From: CAZJYI01 sp964550025
GTDB taxonomy: Bacteria; Verrucomicrobiota; Kiritimatiellia; UBA8416; CAYOBW01
Assembly (NCBI GenBank): GCA_964550025.1
Contig: CAZJYI010000007.1
Coordinates: 70,757 to 134,756 of the forward strand
Direction: 5' to 3'
Length of the DNA stretch: 64,000 nt
Below, piece after piece: positions 44,185-51,960 of the stretch. The stretch's first letter is position 1; each line of letters begins with the position of its first letter. Position numbers and translations under genes: made by a program. The notes beneath the pieces are model-generated. The model saw only the letters and a program-made list of their open reading frames with translations. It was not told where the DNA came from and did not search any database.

Positions 44185-45366
44185 TCACACCAGCTCGATC
44201 TCCTCCTCGGCACCCTTGCGTTCGTCGGAAAGGTAGGCCGAGTAGATTGTCGCAATGCAGTCCGCGGCCAGCGAGCTGTCGCTTTCCACCGGCTCGCCGT
44301 AGGCCACCGTCCGGTAGAAGGCCTCGACCTCCTGCGGGTAACCGGTAAACCAGTCCTCGTCGGGCGAGGGATTGCTCCAGCCCTGTTTCGTTCCGGTCTT
44401 CTCGACAACGTAGATGTCCTTGAAGTTCTCGTCGACCGGGTTATAGGTCTGCATCGCCGTGTTGGGGTTGATGTTGCACATCGTGCGGTGGTTGTTGGCC
44501 GTCACCTGCAGCCAGTTGTGAATACCGCCCACCAGGATGTCGGACGAAACGATGTCGGCGATGGTGCCGTCCTCGAACGTGATGTGCAGGAGGCAGATGT
44601 CGTCGATGTCGAAGTAGTTGCAGCGGATATGCCCCTCGTCGCGGAAGCCAGGAAGCCGCGTGATCGCGTGCGTGCGTGAGGTAACGGCTTTCGGCCGGAT
44701 CGGCCTGCCGTCGTGGGCCATGCCTTCCTTGCGTTTGAGGTATAGCGCCGCGGTCAGCGGGTGGCATCCCTTGCCGATCATCACGCCGCCGCCGGAGTAC
44801 TTCCAGTAGGCGTACGTCTCGGCATGCGAGCCCGAGTGGGCCTCTTCGCCGTAGATCCACAGAATCTGCGAACCGGTCTTCTCAATGATCTCGCGCTCCT
44901 TCTGAATGGAAGGCGCGTACACCCAGTTTTCCGCGTAGAGGATCTTGCCATCACTCGCCTGCTCGGCCTCGAGCATGCGCTTGACGCTGTCCATGCCCTC
45001 GCGCAACACAACGTCTTTCGGAAAAGTGTCGCCCCTGAAATCCTCGGACCCGTCGCCGAAGAAACCGGTCAGCGGCTTCTCCACAATAGCGTGCTTGCCA
45101 CGCTTCAACACCTCAACGGCCACGGCCTCGTGTGCGCTGGCCGTTGTACAGACGTGTACGACGTCGACTTCGTCGATGAGCGCCTCGAGGCTGTCAAACG
45201 CCTTGGTCCCGCGCTCGGCCGCGAAAGCCGCGCGCTGGTCCTCTCTCAGGTCGAATACGCCGCGGAAGTCCACCTGTGTACCGTAGACGCGCATGATGTT
45301 GTGGTAGTGAAACGAGCCGGAAAAACCCAACCCGACGATTCCGGTTCTGACTGTCTTCTTCTCCAT
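44185..45366 (-). CDS. Gfo/Idh/MocA family oxidoreductase (cytosolic)
   Basis: A 393-residue NAD(P)-dependent oxidoreductase. Rossmann start TGIVGLGFSGSFH, and the EKPL motif with catalytic lysine near residue 97 in HAIVEKPLTG. No signal peptide. Family members oxidise or isomerise sugars and inositols. It lies 105 bp downstream of the PmoA-like gene on the same strand, with a heptamer array in between, and probably belongs to the same catabolic locus as the Tat-exported relative upstream. Substrate unknown. Confidence 0.9.
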   Translation of the reverse strand: MEKKTVRTGIVGLGFSGSFHYHNIMRVYGTQVDFRGVFDLREDQRAAFAAERGTKAFDSLEALIDEVDVVHVCTTASAHEAVAVEVLKRGKHAIVEKPLTGFFGDGSEDFRGDTFPKDVVLREGMDSVKRMLEAEQASDGKILYAENWVYAPSIQKEREIIEKTGSQILWIYGEEAHSGSHAETYAYWKYSGGGVMIGKGCHPLTAALYLKRKEGMAHDGRPIRPKAVTSRTHAITRLPGFRDEGHIRCNYFDIDDICLLHITFEDGTIADIVSSDILVGGIHNWLQVTANNHRTMCNINPNTAMQTYNPVDENFKDIYVVEKTGTKQGWSNPSPDEDWFTGYPQEVEAFYRTVAYGEPVESDSSLAADCIATIYSAYLSDERKGAEEEIELV

Positions 45367-45422
45367 TCGCTTCCTCTCTCTCTAATCCACTGCTCGGCGC
45401 GCTCCCGAAACAAGCCAGCCAT

Positions 45423-45479
45423 CACTGGTCACCGACCACTGATAACTGATAACTGGTCACTGATAGCTGGTCACTGATT
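45423..45479. repeat. 7-bp tandem array (ACTGATA type)
   Basis: About eight heptamers of the types ACTGGTC, ACCGACC, ACTGATA and GCTGGTC. The array runs into the stop codon of the PmoA-like gene, whose last two codons read CAG-TGA. Same family as the arrays at 57222 and 60430. Confidence 0.75.
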
Positions 45480-47804
45480 GCTCGTCTCCCCAACCGAACG
45501 GGCCTTCTTCACCGCCACCACGTACATGGCGGAGCAGCCGGGTGCTTTGCAGCCTCCCAGCACGACCTTCCCCTTGTCAAAACGCTTTCTGTGCAACACG
45601 AGTGTGCAGCTCGTCTTCGCCGGCGGCCTGATCCGGCTCTTCAGACGTTCCCATCCCTGGAGCCATCCGGGGAGTTGCCTGCAGCGACTGTCATAGGCTA
45701 CATACACATCAACCGGAACGTCCACAAGAAAGCTGAGGAACTCGTCCCCACCGATCGTTCGGTCGTTCATGAAGCTCTCAATGTACGTCGCGTTCGCGAT
45801 CTCCACCGGGATCTCCTCGAACGTATACTCCCGGTCCGTCGACCACGACGCCCCCTTTGCGAGTCCGCCCCAGTGGACCTTGTACGCACCCTTGCTCTTG
45901 ACCCGCAGCTCCCGGATGGGCACACCCTGGATGTCATAGTCCAGCAGTTGCTTCTCTTCCGGCCGGCGCGCCGCAGCCGCACCCGCATCGTACAGCGGCT
46001 TCAACTCGACGGGTGACTTTTCCGTCAGCGATTTGAGCAGGCGCGCGTACCCCCGCAACGCCAGCACGTGGTGCGTCAGACCGTCGGACGATCGCGCCAC
46101 CCCGAGAATCGGCTTCAACGCCGATTCACGCGGCCAGTCCACGAGCGCGCGAACAGCCGCGTCGCGCACGGTCTCATCGGCCTCCGTCGTTCCCTTCACG
46201 ATCGCCGCCAGCGCCTCCTCGTCCTGCAGACGACCCAGCACGCGATAGAGCGACGCGCGTCCGGCCGGCTTGGCGGTGGCAAGCGCGGCCAGGCACGTCC
46301 CCGATGCCGAAGCGTCGCCAGCCAGGCGACGGCAGATCGCCGCGATGCAGACTTCGTTCGGTCGGCGTTCCGCGGCTGTTCCCTCGTCGGTGCCCAGCTC
46401 ACAAATCAGCGTTTCGAGTTCGGCTTTCGTTCCGACAGTACCGAGCGCCTTTAGAGCATGCCGGTAGAGTGTCTCGTCCCCTGTCAACCGTAACAGCGTT
46501 GGCGCAGCGACAGGATCGCCACGTTTCGCGAGGACGCGTACGAGGTAGACGCGCGACTCGCCCTTTGTCCCTCCGAGCTGCCGAAGCAGCGCGGCGGTTA
46601 CGCCGTCCCCCGACATGCGAGAGAGGGCCTCAGCTGCCATGTCCCGCTCGCCCGGCTCCCCTCCCAGCGTCTGCACCAGAGCGGGGACGACCGATGCGTC
46701 ACCCAGGGCGCCCAGGGCCCGGCAAGCCGTGGCACGCACATTCGCGTCCGCCGCTGCCAGCAGCGCCGCGACGGCGGGAGCGGCCGACCGGTCGCCGCGA
46801 CGCTCCAACGCGGCCAGCATCTTGATCTGCTCTGCCGGGGAAATGCCCGTCAGTCGCGATGTGGCCAACCGGGTGATGGCCTCGCCCTGGACCTCGGCGA
46901 TCAGTGTAGTGGCGCCCTCGCGCAGGGCGATGTCGTCGGATGAGAGCGCTCGTCCCAACAAGGCGCCGCCGGCATCCGGATTGGCCGTCACAAGCCCTCT
47001 TAGAGCCGCCAACTGCAGCCAGTTGGCCCGCGTGCCGAAGTGGTCCATCCACGGGGCCGTCTTGCCGAACGTCCCCTTCTCACCCGTCTCCCCGCCGCTC
47101 GTGACCATCGTGCCGCCGCCTTTGACGGACAACTCCGGCGTCATCCGCAATGCGAACAGGGAGTGGTTCGTCTTCGTGATGCGCACTTTCTCCAACGGCA
47201 CCCAGACGACAACGAAGTCGATGATCCGCGTCGCGGCATCGGGCGCCGTCACGGTAACGCGCCGAAAATCGCGCATGACGGTTGCGCCGTCCGGCGGGTT
47301 CCAGTCGCAGACATCTTCGAAGACCACCCGCTGCCCCGATGCGACCAGGATGCGCGGCCCCTGGGACCGCTGCTTGCCCTTCGGGTTCTGGTGGTGCCAG
47401 TAGTCACCCCCGTTGATGTGGTCGCAACCAAACCACATCGAGTTGTGATGGGGGTACGGATTGGAGGATTCCGTCGTGACCGACCTACCCGAAACGGGAC
47501 CCGCAAGCGGCCAGAAGTACGGCTTCTTGCCGAACTTGTTGACAAACTTGTACCGAGTGAACAGCTTGCCGTCCACCTCGACCGCCACCGACTCCTTGTC
47601 CAGCCGCGCGACGACGTCCTGCGCCGCATCGGCTGACATGGCCGCCAGCAGCAATACCCACGCGATGGCAACTCGGATGAGCCTGGCACTGAAGGATGCG
47701 GCCACGTCAATGCCTCGGGAAGCCTGCGCTTCCGCCCGCGGCGGACGGAAGCGTGCTTCTCCGGGGAGCGATCGCCGCGCTGGTGAACGGTCGTAGTTGG
47801 TCAT
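45471..47804 (-). CDS. PmoA-like (DUF6807-type) protein with HEAT repeats and C-terminal beta domain
   Basis: A 777-residue exported protein (hydrophobic segment near residues 45-60 ending SADA; the N-terminal 40 residues are unusually long and basic). Residues 60-260 resemble the PmoA-like DUF6807 domain (HHNSMWFGCDHINGGDYWHH and TPELSVKGGGTMV). About 265-600 are alpha-helical HEAT-type repeats (ALGALGDASVVPAL and similar). The last 150 residues (EYTFEEIPVEI, then FLSFLVDVPVDVYVAYD) resemble a beta domain common in PVC secreted proteins. GGGAGAGA precedes ATG 47804. Function unknown; likely envelope glycan handling. The DUF6807-like domain seems shortened by the HEAT insertion. Confidence 0.7.
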   Translation of the reverse strand: MTNYDRSPARRSLPGEARFRPPRAEAQASRGIDVAASFSARLIRVAIAWVLLLAAMSADAAQDVVARLDKESVAVEVDGKLFTRYKFVNKFGKKPYFWPLAGPVSGRSVTTESSNPYPHHNSMWFGCDHINGGDYWHHQNPKGKQRSQGPRILVASGQRVVFEDVCDWNPPDGATVMRDFRRVTVTAPDAATRIIDFVVVWVPLEKVRITKTNHSLFALRMTPELSVKGGGTMVTSGGETGEKGTFGKTAPWMDHFGTRANWLQLAALRGLVTANPDAGGALLGRALSSDDIALREGATTLIAEVQGEAITRLATSRLTGISPAEQIKMLAALERRGDRSAAPAVAALLAAADANVRATACRALGALGDASVVPALVQTLGGEPGERDMAAEALSRMSGDGVTAALLRQLGGTKGESRVYLVRVLAKRGDPVAAPTLLRLTGDETLYRHALKALGTVGTKAELETLICELGTDEGTAAERRPNEVCIAAICRRLAGDASASGTCLAALATAKPAGRASLYRVLGRLQDEEALAAIVKGTTEADETVRDAAVRALVDWPRESALKPILGVARSSDGLTHHVLALRGYARLLKSLTEKSPVELKPLYDAGAAAARRPEEKQLLDYDIQGVPIRELRVKSKGAYKVHWGGLAKGASWSTDREYTFEEIPVEIANATYIESFMNDRTIGGDEFLSFLVDVPVDVYVAYDSRCRQLPGWLQGWERLKSRIRPPAKTSCTLVLHRKRFDKGKVVLGGCKAPGCSAMYVVAVKKARSVGETSNQ

Positions 47805-47819
47805 CTTCTCTCTCCCAAT

Positions 47820-47847
47820 CTGAAATCTGAGATGTGAAATCTGCCAT
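47820..47847. repeat. 7-bp tandem array (CTGAAAT type)
   Basis: Three to four heptamers (CTGAAAT, CTGAGAT, GTGAAAT) just after the stop of the Tat-exported oxidoreductase gene and before the next ribosome site. Confidence 0.5.
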
Positions 47848-47851
47848 TCCC

Positions 47852-49165
47852 TCACACATGCCACGGCGCCCGCATCGGCCTCGAAAGCATCCGGTTGGCG
47901 CCCTCGTCGTCGGCGAACCGCTCCGCAACGGGATCCCAGCGCAGCTTGCGTCCCAGGCGGCCGGCAATGTCCGAGAGGATGCAGGCCGTGCAGGAGCGGT
48001 GCCCGTTTTCGACGGGCGCGACAGGCTGTCGCCGTGTCCTGATGCACTCGACGAAGTCACCCATGTGGTGGCGGCTTTGGTAGAGGTGCAGCTCGTTGGG
48101 GCCGATCTTCTCCTTGAGCAATGACTTGGGGTGTGCATCGATCCCCCCCCGCCGAACGTAGACCCAGCCGTCTGTCCCGTAGAATGTCGTTCCCTGCTTG
48201 TAGCGTCTGTTGTCGCCGAAGTAGAGATCGACGCCGCCGGCATACGTGTAGTGCGTGTCCCACAGTCCGTGCACGTCCCACGCCCCGTCGCGGTACTCGG
48301 CCCACCCCTCGACCGTCTGCGGCCCACTGCCTTCCATGCCCAACCCCCAGTGCGCAATGTCCATGTGGTGCGACCCCCACCCGGTCACCATGCCGAGCGA
48401 ATAGTCGTACGTCCGCAACCACCCGGGGCGGCCATAGCCCTTCCGCGGATGTACGTTGATCTCCGTGTAGGGCCGCCACGGCGCCGGCCCCAGCCACGTG
48501 TCGTAGTCCAGGGCAGGCGGCACGGGCGTAGGGACCACGTGCCCCGTCGCGGGATCGCTGCCGCAGCCGACCTCCACTTTCAGGACCTTGCCGATGCGTC
48601 CGTTGCGAACCAGCTCGCATCCAAAGCGGAAACGCGAATCCGAACGCTGCTGACTGCCTACCTGCAGAACGCGGCCGTACTTCCGAACGGTGTCGCTCAA
48701 AACACGCCCCTCTTCGACCGTGTATGTCAACGGCTTCTGCAGGAAGATGTCTTTGCCGGCCTTCGCCGCCGCGATGGCCGGCAGGGCATGCCAATGGTCC
48801 GGCGTGCAGACCAGGACGGCGTCAAGATCGTCGCGGGCCAGCAGCTCACGGTAATCCCCGTAGGTGTCGCAACCCTTGTACCCCCCCTTGGCCAGGCGAT
48901 CCTTGTAGCGCCCCTCTACCAGGCGCTTGCCGTCGGCACAGCGGTTCTTGTCGACGTCGCAGACGGCGACAACCTGCACCTCGGAAAAACCGAGGAGGTT
49001 GCCCAAGTCGCCGCGCCCCATGCGCCCGGCGCCGATGATGGCCGCCGTGATCCTGTCGTTGGCCGGGACAGCTCCGGCTACACGGCCGGTCCAGGCGAAC
49101 GGCACGGCGGTCGCGCCGGCCACGGTCGCTTTCAAGAATCTCCTTCGGGTGATGTTGTGTGTCAT
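47852..49165 (-). CDS. Tat-exported Gfo/Idh/MocA oxidoreductase
   Basis: A 437-residue oxidoreductase with a twin-arginine signal (ITRRRFLKATVAG) cleaved near residue 30. Rossmann motif AIIGAGRMGRGD, and the QKPLTYT motif carries the catalytic lysine. The C-terminal half (SHHMDIAHWGLG) is the extended domain of the large exported subgroup found in Planctomycetes, Verrucomicrobia and relatives. It is folded with its cofactor in the cytoplasm and exported. GGGAGAA precedes ATG 49165. It lies in one unit with the URO-D-like gene upstream and the PmoA-like gene downstream. Confidence 0.92.
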   Translation of the reverse strand: MTHNITRRRFLKATVAGATAVPFAWTGRVAGAVPANDRITAAIIGAGRMGRGDLGNLLGFSEVQVVAVCDVDKNRCADGKRLVEGRYKDRLAKGGYKGCDTYGDYRELLARDDLDAVLVCTPDHWHALPAIAAAKAGKDIFLQKPLTYTVEEGRVLSDTVRKYGRVLQVGSQQRSDSRFRFGCELVRNGRIGKVLKVEVGCGSDPATGHVVPTPVPPALDYDTWLGPAPWRPYTEINVHPRKGYGRPGWLRTYDYSLGMVTGWGSHHMDIAHWGLGMEGSGPQTVEGWAEYRDGAWDVHGLWDTHYTYAGGVDLYFGDNRRYKQGTTFYGTDGWVYVRRGGIDAHPKSLLKEKIGPNELHLYQSRHHMGDFVECIRTRRQPVAPVENGHRSCTACILSDIAGRLGRKLRWDPVAERFADDEGANRMLSRPMRAPWHV

Positions 49166-49233
49166 GTTGGTTCTCCCGGTCTCTTCGCGGGTCGAGGGAA
49201 TGGGACGTATGGGACTCATGGGACGTATGAGAC

Positions 49234-50274
49234 CTATGTCGCAACGCCGGCGGCCACTCCTTCGACAAACGCCTGTACCTGTTCCGTGCTCACGCCCTGC
49301 GGCATGCCGCCTCCGCAGGAATAGACGACCCGCCGCCGGTCGCCAAGCTCGCGGACCATCTGCGCGGTCTGCTCGCGCACGATGTCCGGCTCCGTTCGGG
49401 CGAGGACGTCACGTGGCGGGAGGTTTCCGAGAAAGGCGACGGAATCGCCGCACAATTCTCGCATCTCGTTCATCGTGTGTTCGAAACTGAAGTTGAAGAG
49501 GTTGACTCCCAGGTCCGGCAGATGCGGAGCGCAGACAAGCCCTTTGGCGTCGTTGTGGAACGCCTTCACGCTGAACGGGAAGGCATCGTAGATCTGCTTC
49601 AGGTACGGGTGGGCAAACCGCCGGTAGTCGTCCTCGCCGACAAACCCCACGATGTCGTCCAGCAGCAGGACGGCATCGATCGAACCGAACAGCTCCTTCT
49701 GGTACGCCACCCAGTCCACCGTGAAATCCGTGATCCTCTGGAGTAGCTTCTCACACGCCTCGGTGTGCGTGTACAGCGCCATCAGGAACTCGGTCGTGCC
49801 CATCAGGAACGAGGCGATGTTGAGCGGGCCGCGCGAGACGGCGAAACGAATCTCGTGTCCCGCCTCCCGAATGGCCGGCTCGGCGTGCCGCAGCCTCTCG
49901 ACTACGAACGGCAGCAACCCGTCCGTCTTTATGTCGGGTTTCTCGATGCGTGAGATGCTCTCCGCGTCCTCAATGATCTTGTGGGCGTGCGGCAGGTTCT
50001 GCGTCTCCCAACTGCACTTCGCGCCGAAAGCCGAAGGCTCGGTGCACATCCCGAACTCGGACCAGAATCCGGGCAGGAAGATCACGTCGGGAAACGTGCG
50101 AATCGCCTTCAGGTTCGCCGCGAGCCAGAGCGACCCGCTGGTGTAGTAGTCCAGGGTGGTGATCCCGGCCCAACCGGGGAGCCAGGGGCTGTCGATAATG
50201 AAGCCGACGGGAGATACATCGGCCTCCTCGCCTTTGACGACGGATTGTAGAGTTTGCCATTGCTTGTTTGTCAT
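49234..50274 (-). CDS. Uroporphyrinogen-decarboxylase-like methyltransferase
   Basis: A 346-residue TIM-barrel protein of the URO-D superfamily (the group containing MtbA/MtaA-type corrinoid methyltransferases), not a haem enzyme. Typical segments are HNDAKGLVCAPHLPDLGVNLFNFS and GGGMPQGV at the end. Many PVC genomes encode such paralogues in sugar-degradation loci, where they may demethylate methoxylated compounds. The start at 50274 has only a weak ribosome site. It is the first gene of the locus, divergent from the regulator gene. Confidence 0.85.
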   Translation of the reverse strand: MTNKQWQTLQSVVKGEEADVSPVGFIIDSPWLPGWAGITTLDYYTSGSLWLAANLKAIRTFPDVIFLPGFWSEFGMCTEPSAFGAKCSWETQNLPHAHKIIEDAESISRIEKPDIKTDGLLPFVVERLRHAEPAIREAGHEIRFAVSRGPLNIASFLMGTTEFLMALYTHTEACEKLLQRITDFTVDWVAYQKELFGSIDAVLLLDDIVGFVGEDDYRRFAHPYLKQIYDAFPFSVKAFHNDAKGLVCAPHLPDLGVNLFNFSFEHTMNEMRELCGDSVAFLGNLPPRDVLARTEPDIVREQTAQMVRELGDRRRVVYSCGGGMPQGVSTEQVQAFVEGVAAGVAT

Positions 50275-50391
50275 AGTTCTTCGTGGGATAGGTTCTTCTA
50301 TGCTGGAGCCGACGGGTCGCCGCCACCGGGGGCATCCCGCCCGAACAGCTTGGTACGCTACCATACTCACACCCGGCGAACAACCGCCACA

Positions 50392-50420
50392 CGTGCACAT
50401 GAATCGTCATTTCGTGCACA
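50392..50420. promoter_or_regulatory. Two direct CGTGCACA sites spaced 21 bp, probable operator
   Basis: CGTGCACA occurs at 50392-50399 and 50413-50420, exactly two helical turns apart, within the 189-bp divergent region between the URO-D-like gene and the XylR-type regulator. The core GTGCAC is itself palindromic. Tandem sites of this kind fit binding by AraC/XylR-type proteins. Confidence 0.45.
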
Positions 50421-50427
50421 CTTGACG

Positions 50428-50456
50428 TTGACTTGCCGGGACCGGAACCGTAGAGT
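50428..50456 (+). promoter_or_regulatory. Possible promoter of the regulator gene
   Basis: TTGACT (50428-50433), 17-bp spacer, TAGAGT (50451-50456). The GTG start at 50464 would be at or next to the transcription start, implying a leaderless transcript if both are right. Confidence 0.35.
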
Positions 50457-50463
50457 CGCGGCC

Positions 50464-51675
50464 GTGACAGCAGAGAAGAGACGGGGAGGCGGGGGTCCCA
50501 GGCGGATCGCGCTGTTGATGCAGTCGAACCGCCACTACGAACGCGGCCTCTTGAGGGGCATCGCGCGCTACTCGCAACTACACGGTCCCTGGCAATTCCT
50601 GCGCAGCATCCCCTACGTGTCCGGCGGCGAGATACTCTCGATCGACCACCTTTTGAACTGGAAACCCGATGGTCTCATCGTACGCGAAAGCGAAGGGTGT
50701 GATGCCCTGTTGGAACTGGACCTCCCTACGGTCGTCTCGCCCTATGCCGAGCCCTTCGAGGGGGTCTGCAATATCGTCGTGGACGACCGAACCGTCGGAC
50801 TCGCGGGCGTACACTACTTCCTGGGCCGCGGTTTTCGCCACCTCGCTTTCTGCGGCATGGACGAGCTGTTTTTCTGGTCGCGCGGAAGACGGGACGGCTT
50901 CGTTGAGGCGGGACGCAAGGCGGGACACGAGGTACACGTCTACCAACCCCCGGCGCCACGGGAGCACATCAACTGGAGTCGCGACCTGAAAGCGCTCAGC
51001 GACTGGCTGCGCGCGTTGCCCTCCCCGCTGGGACTCATGGTCTGCAACGACGATTTCGCGCTGTTTGTCGCCGAGGCCTGCAAGCTCGCGGGACGGAGCG
51101 TTCCGGAGGACGTGGCGCTCCTGGGAGTGGGCAACGACGAGGCCGTCTGTGAGCTGACGGCGACACCGCTGTCGAGCGTACGGCTCAACACGGAGAACGC
51201 CGGCTACGAGTGCGCCGTCCGGCTTGCGGAGCTGATGCGCGGGCACGGCGACGGAAACCAGCCGGTCGTCGTGCATGCGGGGGGCGTCGTCCAACGCCGC
51301 TCCACCGACGTGCTGGCGATGGAGGACCGCCACGTGGCAATGGCGATCCGCTTCATCCGTGACCGCACCGCCCAGCCGATCCACGTGGACGACGTCGTGG
51401 CCGCCGTGCCGCTGTCGCGCCGTGCCCTTTATACGCGGTTCAAACGGGTCACCGGGCAAGCCTTGTATGCGTATATCCGCCACGCGCGGCTGGACGCCTT
51501 CACGCGGCTGCTGCTGGAAACCAATCTCAGCATCGCGCAGATCGCGGAGTCGATGGGGTTCCCGGACGAAAAGAACGTCGCGCGCTACTTCCGAAAGGTC
51601 CGCGGCTTGACGCCGCTGGCCTACCGCCGCCGCCACGGTACAGTGGCACCGACGGCGGGCAGTCACCGGGATTGA
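50464..51675 (+). CDS. XylR-type transcriptional regulator (LacI-like sensor plus AraC HTH)
   Basis: A 403-residue regulator. Residues 15-285 are a periplasmic-binding-protein-like sugar sensor (RIALLMQSNRHYERGLLRGIARYS, GVGNDEAVCELTATPLSSV), and the C-terminal 110 residues carry two AraC-type helix-turn-helices (ALYTRFKRVTGQ and IAESMGFPDEKNVARYFRKVRG). This is the layout of XylR. It probably activates the divergent sugar locus on binding a monosaccharide. GTG 50464 gives the normal N-terminus; ATG 50518 is an alternative that would cut the first sensor strand. Confidence 0.9.
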   Translation: MTAEKRRGGGGPRRIALLMQSNRHYERGLLRGIARYSQLHGPWQFLRSIPYVSGGEILSIDHLLNWKPDGLIVRESEGCDALLELDLPTVVSPYAEPFEGVCNIVVDDRTVGLAGVHYFLGRGFRHLAFCGMDELFFWSRGRRDGFVEAGRKAGHEVHVYQPPAPREHINWSRDLKALSDWLRALPSPLGLMVCNDDFALFVAEACKLAGRSVPEDVALLGVGNDEAVCELTATPLSSVRLNTENAGYECAVRLAELMRGHGDGNQPVVVHAGGVVQRRSTDVLAMEDRHVAMAIRFIRDRTAQPIHVDDVVAAVPLSRRALYTRFKRVTGQALYAYIRHARLDAFTRLLLETNLSIAQIAESMGFPDEKNVARYFRKVRGLTPLAYRRRHGTVAPTAGSHRD

Positions 51676-51692
51676 GCCTGGGAAGGGCTGGA

Positions 51693-51817
51693 GGCCACAA
51701 GAGTCACAGGAGTCACAGAAGAGAGAGGCTACGGGGTAGCGTGGCACTCCTCGACGGCCTTGCCGCCAGGTTGGCCACCGGGTTTTCTCTTCTGTGTCTT
51801 TTGTGCCTTCTGTGGCC
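51693..51817. repeat. Dispersed inverted-repeat element, copy 3
   Basis: GGCCACAAGAGTCACAGGAG (from 51693) opposes TTTTGTGCCTTCTGTGGCC (ending 51817), arms about 30 nt. A further right-arm-like sequence follows at 51911-51949, with the same flank (ATTCC, then TTTGAATC) as copy 1. Confidence 0.55.
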
Positions 51818-51960
51818 ATTCAGCCCACCGTTCGGAGCTGGACTGCTCGACCCGGAACCACACGCACAGTGAGGCCTATGGTGCTGGAACAACGCAGAGA
51901 GGTCCTCTCCCTTCTGTGCATTCTGTGACTCTTGTGGCTATTCCCTTTGAATCGTTGCGG

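Noticed and set aside
47805..48047. In-frame N-terminal extension of the PmoA-like gene
   Set aside because: It overlaps the 3' end of the Tat-exported oxidoreductase in another frame, while GGGAGAGA marks the start at 47804.
49234..50274. Haem-pathway uroporphyrinogen decarboxylase (hemE)
   Set aside because: Sequence is of the divergent methyltransferase-like branch and the neighbours are sugar-catabolism genes, not haem genes.
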